Origin: Gigaspora margarita
Lineage: Eukaryota > Glomeromycota > Glomeromycetes > Diversisporales > Gigasporaceae
Reading direction: 5' to 3'
Assembly: GCA_009809945.1 (NCBI GenBank)
Contig: WTPW01000083.1
Span: forward strand, 479,263 to 543,262
DNA length: 64,000 nucleotides
How positions within the stretch are numbered: position 1 is the stretch's first letter; each line of letters begins with the position of its first letter. Positions 1 through 10,202 of this stretch are shown piece after piece. The position numbers were made by a program, and so were the translations under genes. The notes under the pieces are model-generated. The model was not told the origin of the DNA and made no database searches. It saw nothing but the letters and a program-made list of their open reading frames with translations.

Positions 1-430
1 AATATATAATAAAAATATGTAATATAATATAATATATAATAATAATAAATAAATAATTTTTATATTAAATTGCGAAAACTTGCAAATATTGATTTTTTAA
101 TTTAAAATATAATATATAATAATAATAAATAAAAAAATAAATTTATAATAAATTGCGAAACCTTGCGAGCATGATTATGTGAATATAATAATTTATTAAT
201 TGATATCATATTAGATATATATCGATTACTATCACTATTGATAATAATCGGCAGGGGTGTTGATTATCGATATATATCTGTTAATCGATATATATCTAGT
301 AGATATATATCGATTAACCGGATATATATCGATTACTATCACTATCGATAATAATCGGCAGGGGTGTTGATCATCGATATATATCTTACCGGTTAGTAAT
401 CGATATATATCTATATATAAAATTTGCCGA
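1..430. repeat. AT-rich direct repeat, copy 1
   Basis: This block of ATAATA/TAAATA runs, the phrase TTAAATTGCGAAAACTTGC and a GATATATATC-rich segment recurs in the same order at about 1770-2150. The two copies are in direct orientation and bracket the TTTGCAAGAA array between them. They differ by many substitutions and small indels, so the duplication is old. No reading frame of note. The pairing could be one repeat-family unit repeated rather than element termini. Confidence 0.6.
214..386. repeat. Two GATATATATC palindromic units
   Basis: Two units of about 65 bp, starting near 214 and 321, each open with GATATATATCGATTACTATC, carry CGGCAGGGGTGTTGAT and close with ATCGATATATATC. Opening and closing blocks are inverted copies, so each unit can fold back. 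A third, diverged unit lies at about 2021-2130. Confidence 0.75.
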
Positions 431-479
431 TGAATCATAACTACATATACCACAAAATAAAAAAAAGGGCCTTTTTGAC

Positions 480-600
480 CTATTTTTAGCCCTCTCTCCC
501 TTTTACCCTTTCTCCTTTTTACCCTCTTACCCTTTTACCCTCTTTTCCTTTTACTCCTCTTTCCCTTTCTCTTTCTTTTTTTTTCTTTTTTAATATTTCG
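480..600. repeat. Polypyrimidine tract
   Basis: About 110 bases of nearly pure C/T on the plus strand, built from irregular 8-10-bp units such as CCCTTTTAC and CCTTTCTCC, sliding into a T-run. The rest of 430-840 is AT-rich sequence with no supported gene. Confidence 0.7.
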
Positions 601-839
601 AATATATTCGAAATATTTTAGACTGTCAAGCTGGATCAGTAAATCAGATGCATTTAACTAATATTTTCAAAATGTTTCGATGATTTTCAATGATTGTACT
701 ACAAGATTAGATTAGATCTTTGTTTATAATTTAGATCTTTGATCAAATTTACATTTTTTTTCGTTCTTCTTTTGTTTTTTTTGGTTTCGTTTCATTTTTT
801 TAGTTTTGGTTTGTTTTAATACCTTTTATTTATTTTTAT

Positions 840-1690
840 TTTTTAATTTTTTTATTTTATTCTACACTCTACCACTGGCACTTTGCAAGAAATCCAACAA
901 CTATTCGATACTTTGCGCAAGCCAACTCAGCCTTTCGATACTTTGCAAGAACACACAACTAATTTCGTTAGCAATTTCTAAATTTCAAGAATGCAAGTTT
1001 TCTCAAGTTTTTGCAAGTTTTTGCAAGGTTTCACTTTATTTATTTTTTTGTTTCATGTTTTTTGTTTTTGTTTTTTTGTTTTATTTTTATTAATTTATTT
1101 TATTCTGGCACTTTGCAAAAACTTCGACGATTTCTGAATTGCAAGATCTTGTTTAGGGAAATAGAGATTTTGGGCTTTGTTTATTTTTTTATTTAGTTTG
1201 CTTACATTTTTGTCTTTTGTTTGTTTTCTTCTTTTTACTTGTTTTTTTTTATTTTGTTTATCCCTTACTTCTTTCAGAGCTTTGCAAGAAAACGACTTGA
1301 CTTTTCCGGCACTTTACAAAAACACCAATTTTAACATCTCTAGCACTTTGCAAGAAGTCGCAAATATGAGCGAATATAATCGAATATAAGTGAATATGAG
1401 TGAATATAATCAAATATAAGTGAATATGAGTGAATATAATCAAATATAAGCGAATATAAGCGAATATAAGCAAGTTTTTGTTTTTTTTTGTTATTGTTTC
1501 AGTTTTGTTTTTTGTTTTTTGGTTGTTTTTTTATTTATTTTTTTAATTTTATTTATTTCATACTTTCAGAACTTTGCAAGAATACCTATTTTAACTTTTC
1601 TGGCACTTTGCAAGAAATAGCGAATATGAGAAATATAAGCGAATATAAGCGAATATAAGTGAATATGAGCGAATATAAAGAATATAATAG
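840..1690 (+). repeat. TTTGCAAGAA motif array
   Basis: At least nine copies of a core like GGCACTTTGCAAGAA (for example near 877, 936, 1100, 1278, 1342, 1569 and 1600) are separated by 25-200 bases of T-rich filler; GAATATAAGC runs occur near 1370-1470 and 1620-1680. The same motif appears in both arms of the palindrome at 5.3-8.1 kb, so this is a single-arm copy of that family. Short T-rich reading frames here are low-complexity and not supported as genes. Confidence 0.7.
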
Positions 1691-1769
1691 TTTATTTTTT
1701 TGTTTTCATTTTTTTATTTTTTTTTTGGGTTCATTTGTTTTGGGTTTATTTTTTTTGTTATTTTTTTAT

Positions 1770-2150
1770 AATAATATATAATAAAATATGTAATATTTAA
1801 AATATAATATATAATAATAATAAATAAAAAAATAAAATTTTATATTAAATTGCGAAAACTTGCAAATATTGTATATTTAATAATTTAGAATTTTATATAA
1901 TAATAATAAATAAAAAAATAAAATTTTATATTAAATTGTGAAAACTTGCGAAAACTTGCGAAAACCTGTAAAAAGTTCAAACAGCATGATTATGTGAATA
2001 TAATAATTATTAATTGGTATCATATCAGATATATATCAATTAATATCAGTATATATTGATTACTATCACTATCGATAGAAATTGGCAGGGTAGATGGATA
2101 TCGATATATATCTTGCCAGTTAGTAATTGTTATATATCTATATATAAAAT
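1770..2150. repeat. AT-rich direct repeat, copy 2
   Basis: Second copy of the 1-430 block, with the same order of ATAATA runs, TTAAATTGCGAAAACTTGC and a GATATATATC unit. See the first copy. Confidence 0.6.
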
Positions 2151-2690
2151 TTGCTGATATTGGAAGGTATTGGTAAAGGACTAGTAGGAAAGTGATGGTG
2201 AGTACTGGGGTTTGAGTGAACCTTACATGGACAAAAGTAGGTAGCAGTAGCTGTTGATATCCCCTAACTGCAAGTTGTTTGCCTTGGTGAATGCGTAAGT
2301 TACCGAAGCATAGGTAATACCTGTGTGGGACATAAAATGCTCTATCAGTGTCCCGCAAGGATAAATTAGTTCTAAGAGTTGTTGTTAGTATCTGTGCCTG
2401 ACCTTAACTGACTAATATATCAAAGGGCTGACCTAGTAATACAAGTAGGATTGGCAGAAGAAACTTAGTCCAGAAGGTTTAAATAGGCAACTTTCTAGTT
2501 GGGTTGTAGGTATAGCGTTTAGTGTAGAACCTTCAGACAGACTACTTAAATAGACAACCAAAAGTTGTACATGTGGCTAGATATATTCTTATTCATGTAA
2601 AAAATGTCAGGTGCTCAAAGAGCACTTTTGATTTACAGGCTTGATTAAATAAACTCTTCACCCAGAGTGGGAACTTTGATATAAAAAAAA
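2151..2690 (+). other. Unclassified insert with short A-run at its end
   Basis: Composition rises to ordinary base use here, in contrast to the AT-rich flanks. Two related internal phrases (GGTTTAAATAGGCAAC and CTACTTAAATAGACAAC) occur about 90 bases apart, and the segment closes at TTTGATATAAAAAAAAA. The shape suggests a short retroposon, but I see no convincing Pol III boxes or target duplication. No open frame with coding character. Confidence 0.3.
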
Positions 2691-2930
2691 ATATCAGTTA
2701 ACTTTTATAAATTATATTATTCATTATATATATTTTTCTGGTATTAGAAAATCTAATGCTCTATCAAAATCCTTCTCTAATATTAGAAGGTGAAACTATA
2801 ATTAGTTAGCAAAAATCTAACTTATCATTAGGTTATTAAGTAAAATGCATTAACTAATGCATAATTCAAATTATTAATAATTTTGTTTTCCATATAGGTG
2901 AATCCAGCTATCAAAATCCTGATGAAAATA

Positions 2931-3013
2931 AAATTGTGGAGACTCTTGTGAGCTCCACAATTTCTTAAAGTTTGTTAAAATCAGAGAAGAAAGAGGAAAA
3001 CAGGAATAACTAA

Positions 3014-3073
<60 letters not shown>
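2931..3073 (+). other. Stem-loop followed by A59
   Basis: AAATTGTGGAG (2931-2941) and its exact inverse CTCCACAATTT (2953-2963) form an 11-bp stem with an 11-nt loop. About 50 bases later comes an uninterrupted run of 59 A residues (3015-3073). It may be the tail of a retroposed transcript or simple-repeat expansion. Confidence 0.6.
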
Positions 3074-3074
<1 letters not shown>

Positions 3075-3119
3075 CAAATTTTTCTTATTTGTTTTATTTA
3101 TATTTTTTTAATACAGTAT

Positions 3120-3478
3120 ATATAATAAATAAAATGTATTATTTAAAGCTATATATCGTAATAATAAAAAGTATATTTTTCTTATACCATTTGTATACTG
3201 ACACCTTAATTATTCTATTAATATATAAGTTGAATATCAGAATAATAAAAGAAAGAAAAACTATATACTGCTATTTGCCTTTATACATACTGATATCCTT
3301 ATATTATGCTATTAATATGTAAGTTGAATATCAAAATAATAAAAGAAAGAAAAACTATATACTACTATTTGCCTTTATACATACTAATATCCTTATACAG
3401 TATTATACTATTAATATGTAAGTTGAATATCAGAATAATAAAAGAAAGAAAAACTATATATTGCTATTTGCCTTTATA
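3120..3478 (+). repeat. About 95-bp tandem array, left part
   Basis: CTATTTGCCT recurs at 3271, 3365 and 3464 (spacings 94 and 99) inside units that also contain TATTAATATGTAAGTTGAAT and AATAATAAAAGAAAGAAAAA. The array is cut at 3478 by the following element and resumes at 4781. Confidence 0.85.
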
Positions 3479-4780
3479 CAGTACCAAACAGCAAAATGCA
3501 TCCACTTTTTATTAATAAAACTTTAAATCATTATAACTTTTTTAAAACAAGTTAAATCAAAAAACCCTTCGACAAATTGATAGATTTTTGCTAAACTATA
3601 TTTCTGTCAAAGGATTTTTTATTATTTTTTGTTTTAAAGAAATTATTAAGAGTTAAAGTTTATAATAATTTAAAAAATTGGCACTTAATATAAAAAAATA
3701 TATATATATGTTTAATTAACCAATTAGATTCAATTACGTCAAAATTCACCAATCAGAATTGATTACTTAAGCTCAAAAATTGGCGCTCTATATGAATAGA
3801 GTGAATGTCTTATACTGTCCGTTAGCATAGTAGACAAACCTGAATTTGGATGATCAACATTGTGGCTTAGCCAATTTAATAAAAAAATTTTTTTAACTTT
3901 TTATACAGTTTAAAGTACTTCGTATTCTCATGATTTTTTGAAACTGATTAATTAAATCTGTTCTAAAAAGAAAGCTAGCAAAAGACCTCCACGTAACCCA
4001 CCTTGTATTAAAATTAATCAAAAATAATTACAATATTCAAGAAGTATTATTAGAGGTAAATTTTATAAGAGATCAAAGGTAGTTGAATTCATAATTCGAA
4101 CAAAAAAAGTTTTTTTGGTGTTAAAACTAAACGTAAGCAACGTAAAACAAAGTTCTAATACTTTTTAGAAAAAGCAATAGCAACCCGAAGTAGTTGTTAT
4201 ACAAAAAACAGGATAAAAAGATAAGTTAACATGTTTTTATATGGTTTAAATCTAAAAGTTATATTATAAATGAACATGTTATTTTGTAAGTCAAATTTTA
4301 AATATTTTAACTATACAATTTAAATTCAAATAGAAACAATTTAGAAATGATTAGCAAGATATATTTATTGGATAGATTAAGTAGAAACAATATACACATA
4401 TTTAAAATAAAATTTATTAAAAAATATATAAGCGAACAAGGGGTTATAATATCGTTAATATCTCACGTTCCAGTGGATAGAATTTGTTGAATACTATTCA
4501 ATTCGTCTCAATGCGACAAATCGAATGGTATAAGTTTCGTCTAATTCTAACTATTGGATTGTGAAATATCTTTGATTTAGTAAATAAAGTTTTTTCAAAT
4601 GTTATTGTAATTTTATAAAAATTGATTGGCCAATTATCACGTATATGGTATGACCAATTGTTTAATTTCATGTAATCGATCATCACTGTACTTTTATTGG
4701 ACAGATCGGTCCTGAGTCACAATTTTCAAGTTTGGAAGTTTGTACTACTACAATTGTCCACCATGCTCTGTCCGGTACTA
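3479..4780. mobile_element. 1.3-kb TIR element inserted in the tandem array, TA duplication
   Basis: The left end CAGTACCAAACAG and the right end CTGTCCGGTACTA are imperfect inverted copies, each flanked by TA. Uninterrupted array units read TTTATACATAC at this point, so the insertion site is confirmed internally. TA duplication, a CAGT-like start and about 1.3 kb length fit a decayed Tc1/mariner-type transposon. I could not read a transposase domain: short basic stretches near 3980-4150 are suggestive only. The rest of the interior is AT-rich and unassigned. Confidence 0.6.
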
Positions 4781-5075
4781 TACATACCGATATCCTTATA
4801 TTATGCTATTAATATGTAAGTTGAATATCAGAATAATAAAAGAAAAAATCTATATACTGCTATTTGCCTTTATATATACCAATATTCTTATATTATGCTA
4901 TTAATATGTATATAAGTTAAATAATAGAATAATAAAAGAAAGAAAAACTATATACTGCTATTTGCCTTTATACATACTGATATCTATTATTAATATGTTA
5001 AGTTGAATATTTGAATAATAAAAGAAAAAAAAACTATATACTGCTATTTGCCCTTTTATATACCTATATCCTGCT
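4781..5075 (+). repeat. About 95-bp tandem array, right part
   Basis: The same unit as at 3120-3478 continues after the inserted element: CTATTTGCCT or CTATTTGCCC at 4860, 4958 and 5044. From 5075 to about 5330 related but degraded AT-rich sequence follows, without a gene. Confidence 0.8.
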
Positions 5076-6246
5076 TTGATACTGCCTCCTGTTAGTTTAC
5101 TATTATTATCCCTTTTATAGTAACCTGATATTTATATCAGAATAATATTAGTAAACAAAAAGTATATTATTTTATATATAATATTTTACCTTTATATTGC
5201 TTTAATACTTATATCTGTTATTTTACTAATATCATCTTTTCTATATTATCCCAATATGCATATTAGTATAATAATAGAATTATATAGGCATATTACGATA
5301 GTCATGCATTTGACCTATAACAACTCTTACTTCCTAGCACTTTGCAAAAAAACCAACTTAGACTTTTTTAGCATTTTACAAGCAAATGCAGACTTTTCAG
5401 CATTATGCAAGAACATTAACCTGGCAAGAACACTAATGCTTATTTTAGAGAAACAGAGAATTGGGCTTTTTTTATTAAGTTTGCTTAAATATTTTGTTTT
5501 TTTAGTTGTTTTTTTTTTATTTATTTTTTTTTATTTATTCAGCACTTTGCAAGAAAACAATCTGACTAGTTAACACTTCACAAGAACAACAACTCTAACT
5601 TCTCTAGCACTTTCAAGAATATACTGAATTTCTCTGGCAATTTGTAAGAACACTAACACTTATTTCTAGTGCTGTTATGGGACAGCTTTGAACAGCAGTT
5701 TGGTCAATTTTGGACAATCTTGAACAATTAAATAAAGTAAATTACTTAAAATTTTATTAAAACAACCTATTTTAATTTTAACTAAAATATGTTCAGCACC
5801 TCAAAAAATATATAATCATATATTTTTTTAACAAATTTAATAATTATTAAAGCTAGTATAAGCTTTGAACAATCTTGGACACTTGATATTTTGGATCTGG
5901 ACAAGGCCAAAAAAGGCCTTGAACAGCCAAAACATACAATACTGCTTATTTCTGAGAAATATTTTTTTATTTTTTCATTTTTCTACTGTTTTTAAAAAGT
6001 ATTTAGAAAAAAGAAAGAATGAAAGTGATAGTCAAAACAAAAGAAATAGCTGAAGTGAAAATAATAGTTAAAACAAAAAAGCAAAAATAATAGCTAATAG
6101 CAGAGTGTGTGAAAATAAGTGTATAGAGCTAGTTTTTTTATTTTTCTTCTACAAATAGTAATAAAATTAGATATGTCAAAATATGAAAGTAGTTAAAATA
6201 ATATATAATAATGTAAAAATAATACTGTAAAGAATGTATAATAATT

Positions 6247-6469
6247 GTCACAAATTAAAATGAAATCAGATTAAAATGAAACTGGTGACCTCTCTTGCTC
6301 ACCTTTAAAGCTTATAAAACCCACATATACTCATTTATTAATAACCCTAATCCTAAACCCTAACCCTAATGCTAAATATTTCCTAAAAAATGTCCCCTAA
6401 AAAATTTTAAAATTTTGCCTAAAAAATAGAAAATTTTCATTTTAATCTGATTTCATTTTAATCTGTTAC
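6247..6469. mobile_element. MITE, 223 bp, 7-bp TSD AATAATT
   Basis: Inverted ends are GTCACAAATTAAAATGAAAT and (reversed) GTAACAGATTAAAATGAAAT, followed by ATCAGATTAAAATGAAA on both sides. AATAATT flanks both ends. The opposite palindrome arm has a single AATAATT here, giving an empty site. The interior contains telomere-like CCCTAACCCTAA. No coding potential. Confidence 0.85.
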
Positions 6470-6544
6470 AATAATTAAATAGAATATAATAAAATATATA
6501 ATATTTATTAAAATATATATTTAATTTAAAAATGTAATATATAT

Positions 6545-6757
6545 GGCCATACAAATTTAATTACTTGGTTTTCATAACATGAAAATTTTAAATAGACCTG
6601 GCCGACTGGCTTTTTTTTTTAATTTCATATATAAAATTTTATAAAATTATAAAAAAATTTTTACTCGGTTATTAAAACATATAAAAAATTTTTTCAGAAG
6701 TTTCCAAATTTTGACCTGGCCAGGTTATGAAAACCAATTAATTAATTTTATATGGGC
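6545..6757. mobile_element. PIF/Harbinger-like MITE, copy 1
   Basis: Ends are GGCCATACAAATTTAATTA and (reversed) GCCCATATAAAATTAATTA. Almost the same sequence occurs at 16986-17201 with a clean 3-bp TTA duplication, which together with the GGCC start suggests PIF/Harbinger. The opposite palindrome arm lacks it. Confidence 0.8.
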
Positions 6758-7149
6758 TAATGAACAATGATAATCATAAAAAAATATAAAATTTTATATT
6801 AAATTGCAAAAATTTTAAAAATTTGAAATTTTGCGAAATGTTGCAAAATATTGCAAAATATTGCAGATTTACATAATAATATGTGAAATAATATCTCTTG
6901 TGACCTCTAAAGGAGGATAATTAGATAGAGTTTTGCATTTTTTAGAAAAATATTTTGAAATATATTGCGAAATATTGCAAAATAGGCCAAATAAAAAATA
7001 CAAACCTCTATCTAATTATCCTTCTTCAGGGGTCACAAGAGGTAATATTTCACATATTATTGTATAAATCTGCAATATTTTGCAATATTTCACAATATTT
7101 CACAAAATTTAAAAATTTTTAAAATTTTCACAATTTAATATAAAATTTT

Positions 7150-7486
7150 GAATTTAATATTTTTGCGCATGTGCACTGTAGCGCACCTCATATAATTTGG
7201 TGTAATGTGAAATCAAAACAACCAAAATAACCCAGTTTTTTGTTAGTTAGGGTTAGGGTGAGGTTAGAATAGTGTGTAGGCAAGAAAGGGGTTTTATAGT
7301 AAAATTTTGCAAAGAATTTTTTTGTTAGAGCATGAAGAGTGGTTTCATAAACAAAATTATGAGCCACAGCTGATTTTTTAAAAGATCGTTATTTTTTCTC
7401 AATTTCACATTACACCTGATCCTATGATCTGATTGGTTTATCAGATGGGTGCGTTACAATGCATATGCGCTAAATTACATAAACCT
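7150..7486. mobile_element. MITE, 337 bp, 8-bp TSD AAAATTTT
   Basis: It sits only in the right arm of the palindrome; the left arm reads straight through AAAATTTTATATT. Subterminal inverted blocks GCGCATGTGCACTGTAGCGC and (reversed) GCGCATATGCATTGTAACGC are prominent. The core has GGTTAGGGTGAGG and TTTATAGTAAAATTTTGC. An 8-bp duplication suggests a hAT- or MULE-mobilised element. Confidence 0.85.
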
Positions 7487-8669
7487 AAAATTTTATATTT
7501 TTTATTATTATCATTATATATTATATATTTTATTTTTTAAATTAAATATATATTTTAATAAATATTATATATTTTATTATATATTCTATTTAATTATTAT
7601 ACATTCTTTACAGTATTATTTTACATTATTACATATTATTTTAACTACTTTGCACTTTGTCATATCTAATTCCATTACTATTTATAAAAAAAAATAAAAA
7701 AACTAGCCCTATATACTTATTTTCATACATCTCACAGTTAGCTTGTTTCTCTCTTTTTTCTAAATACTTCCTAAAAATAGTAGAAAATTAAAAAATAAAA
7801 AAAATCATTTTTCAGAATTAAGTATTTGTGTTCTTACAAATTGCCAAAAAAATCCAATTTATTCTTGCAAAGTGCCAGAGAAGTTAGAGTTGATGTTCTT
7901 GTAAAGTGTCAGAAAAGTCAGGCTGTTTCCTTCAAAGTTCTAAATAAATAAATAAAAAAATAAGTAAAAAAAAACAACTAAAAAAACAAAATATATAAGC
8001 AAATCTAATAAAAAAAATAAATGAAGCCCCAAATCTCTGGTTCTCTAAAGTAAGTGTTAGTGTTCTTGTTAGGTTATTATTCTTGCAAAATGCCAAATAA
8101 AATAAATTAATAAAAAATTTTTAAAAAAAAAACAAAAAAACAAAACCAAAAAATATCAAACAAAAAAATAAATAAGACGAAACTTTGTGAAAACTAGCAA
8201 AAACTTGTGCTTAACTAAATCATTTTTTTAAAAAAGCTTTCTTGAAAATTTATGCAAAATGTCAGAAGTCTGAAGGATTGCAAAGTCAAATTGGGTTATT
8301 GCAAAGTGGCAAAAAGTTGTTGGTTTTCTTGCAAAGGGTTGTGTTCTAGTAAAGTATAAAAAAAGAGAATTGCTAAGGGCTGTGACAGATATTACGTAAT
8401 ATTATAGGGGGGAGGGGAGTAAGCCAAAGTCTTACATTATACATATATATTATATATAATTATTCCTTAGTTTGTACTACTTCACAGTCAAATTTGCCTG
8501 TAAAATTACTATAAATATACCTCTGATCTATTTTTTTAATTATTTAAAATATTTAAATAAAAATTTAGTATTATAATATTTAATAACAAGGATTATATTT
8601 TTGAATTATTTAAATTTATATTATAAAACAAAAAGTTTATGTTGCTTATAAGCTGAAAATATTAAATTT

Positions 8670-8696
8670 NAANNAANTTTTTNANNNAAAAAANNN
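8670..8696. other. Ambiguous bases (N) in assembly
   Basis: Nine N bases are scattered among A/T in this 27-base stretch. Base calls here are unreliable. Confidence 0.98.
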
Positions 8697-9386
8697 TTTA
8701 CAATATCTTGGCGAATTCTTTAAATATTGGTTTTAAAAATATAGTTTCTAATACAATATTGTAGTTTATATAAAGAATGACAACTTTCATTATTTGACTT
8801 TATATGATTTACTTGTAAAAATTAAGACTTGTATTAGAAGTAAAGATTTTTTTATTGACGGAAACATATAAAATTTGAGAAAACCTAAAGAAAAAATTCT
8901 ATAGTAAAAGTTCCAAAACAAAAACTTTAAACTTTTATTACACCAAAGTTTTTAATAATTTTGAAAAATTTTTATAATTAAGTTGATAAAACAGAACTAA
9001 TATTATAATTTTTACTTAGAAAGTATATAGCTAAATTTAATATTTAAGGTTTTATTTAAAAAATTTAAAATTTTAAAAATTTCACAAGCAAATATGCCTG
9101 CGTAACAAAGCAAGGGATATATATAATATAATATATTACTAATATATTATAATTTTTAGCACTAATTAAACTTATTTAAAATATAATTATATACTAAAAT
9201 AATGTATTTTTGAGTGCTAAAAAAGTTTATTTAATAGCCAAAGGTATATTTCATTAGTAAAATTTTGCATGATGCCAAATTTTTATATTTTTATTAATTG
9301 ATAATCCATCTGTCAACTGGAGAGTAGCGAAATGTGGAGGTCTTCAATATAAAATTTTTTTCTTATTAAGGGTAGGGTGTACAAAT

Positions 9387-9698
9387 AGGAGCAGGTCAAA
9401 ATCCTGACAAACAGAATCCTGACAGGTCATAATCCTGACAAAAAAATCCTGACAAGAAAAATCCTAACAATCCCAACAACAAAAAAATCATTAAATTTAT
9501 TTAAGCTAGGTTAGTGTTAGGTGTGTGCCTAGGTTAGGGTTAGGGTGAGCGCCTGGGATAGGGTTTGGTTTAGTTGATTTTATAGTAAAATTGCTCAAGG
9601 AAAGGTTTTTTTAATTGTCAGAATTTTTGATTGTCAGGATTTTTTTGTCAGGATTATGACCTGTCAGGATTTTGTTTGTCAGGATTTTGACCCAAACC
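9387..9698. mobile_element. MITE with repeated AATCCTGACA termini, 8-bp TSD
   Basis: GTACAAAT flanks both ends (9379-9386 and 9699-9706). Each end carries three or more copies of AATCCTGACA spaced 15-20 bases apart, mirrored on the other side (TGTCAGGATT), starting GGTCAAAATCCTGACAAAC. The core has GGTTAGGGTTAGGGTGAG and TTTATAGTAAAATTGC. No coding potential. An 8-bp duplication suits hAT or MULE. Confidence 0.85.
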
Positions 9699-10004
9699 GT
9701 ACAAATTTCCAATTTCATATAAAATCGATTGTAGATCAACTTTGTATAACTGATTTATGTGATATCATATGATTTACATGTAAACATCATATGATCTGAC
9801 CAATCAATTCTTTGTACAATCTACAAAAATCATATAGCGTCCTACAAAAATTTAATTATATGTAAAGTTGGTTTTTTTAAAGCAATGGATATTGCGCAAC
9901 TTCATTATTATAAACAAACTATTTAAAACTACCTATTATATAAATTTTATGCAAATTGGTCAAGTTCTTAAAAAAATTTATCAGAAGCATTTTTTTATTT
10001 ACTA

Positions 10005-10202
10005 CTGTCTTCCTCCTCTATAATCATGTGGTCCGTATCATGCAAATTGTGTGATTGTATGAAGGTTTTTATTATGATGTGCTTATAAAGAGGTATTTTT
10101 TTATATGTTTATTAGTAAAGTGGTTGCAGACTTTGGTGTGATTATAGAAAGGTTTTACTATGATGTGATTATATAGGAGATGATTATATAGGAGGAAGAC
10201 AG
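10005..10202. mobile_element. MITE, 198 bp, TA duplication
   Basis: CTGTCTTCCTCCTCTATAAT at the left and its near inverse (reversed CTGTCTTCCTCCTATATAAT) at the right, each bordered by TA. Tc1/mariner-like by target duplication. The interior is AT-rich. Confidence 0.7.

Larger units (their letters stand above)
5330..8095. repeat. Giant inverted palindrome (foldback)
   Basis: Sequence from about 5400 to 6943 reappears inverted from about 6993 to 8095; the centre is a loop of about 50 bases near 6944-6992. Matching landmarks from the centre outward: AGGATAATTAGATAGAG with its inverse, the TTGCAAAATATTGCA blocks, ATAATAATGTAAAA-type runs, and GCACTTTGCAAGAA in the left arm against TTCTTGCAAAGTGCC in the right. 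Arms are diverged by substitutions and by three private MITE insertions. A single-arm relative lies at 840-1770. Reading frames inside are AT-rich and unsupported. Sequence from 8095 to 8376 still carries the GCAAAGT motif but no longer pairs cleanly. Confidence 0.85.

Noticed and set aside
806-1196. Overlapping plus-strand frames rich in F/L/Y near the window start
   Set aside because: They are products of T-rich low-complexity repeat sequence; no domain, and the same composition recurs in non-coding repeats.
5330-8095. LTR pair
   Set aside because: The two halves are inverted rather than direct and centre on a short loop, so this is a foldback.
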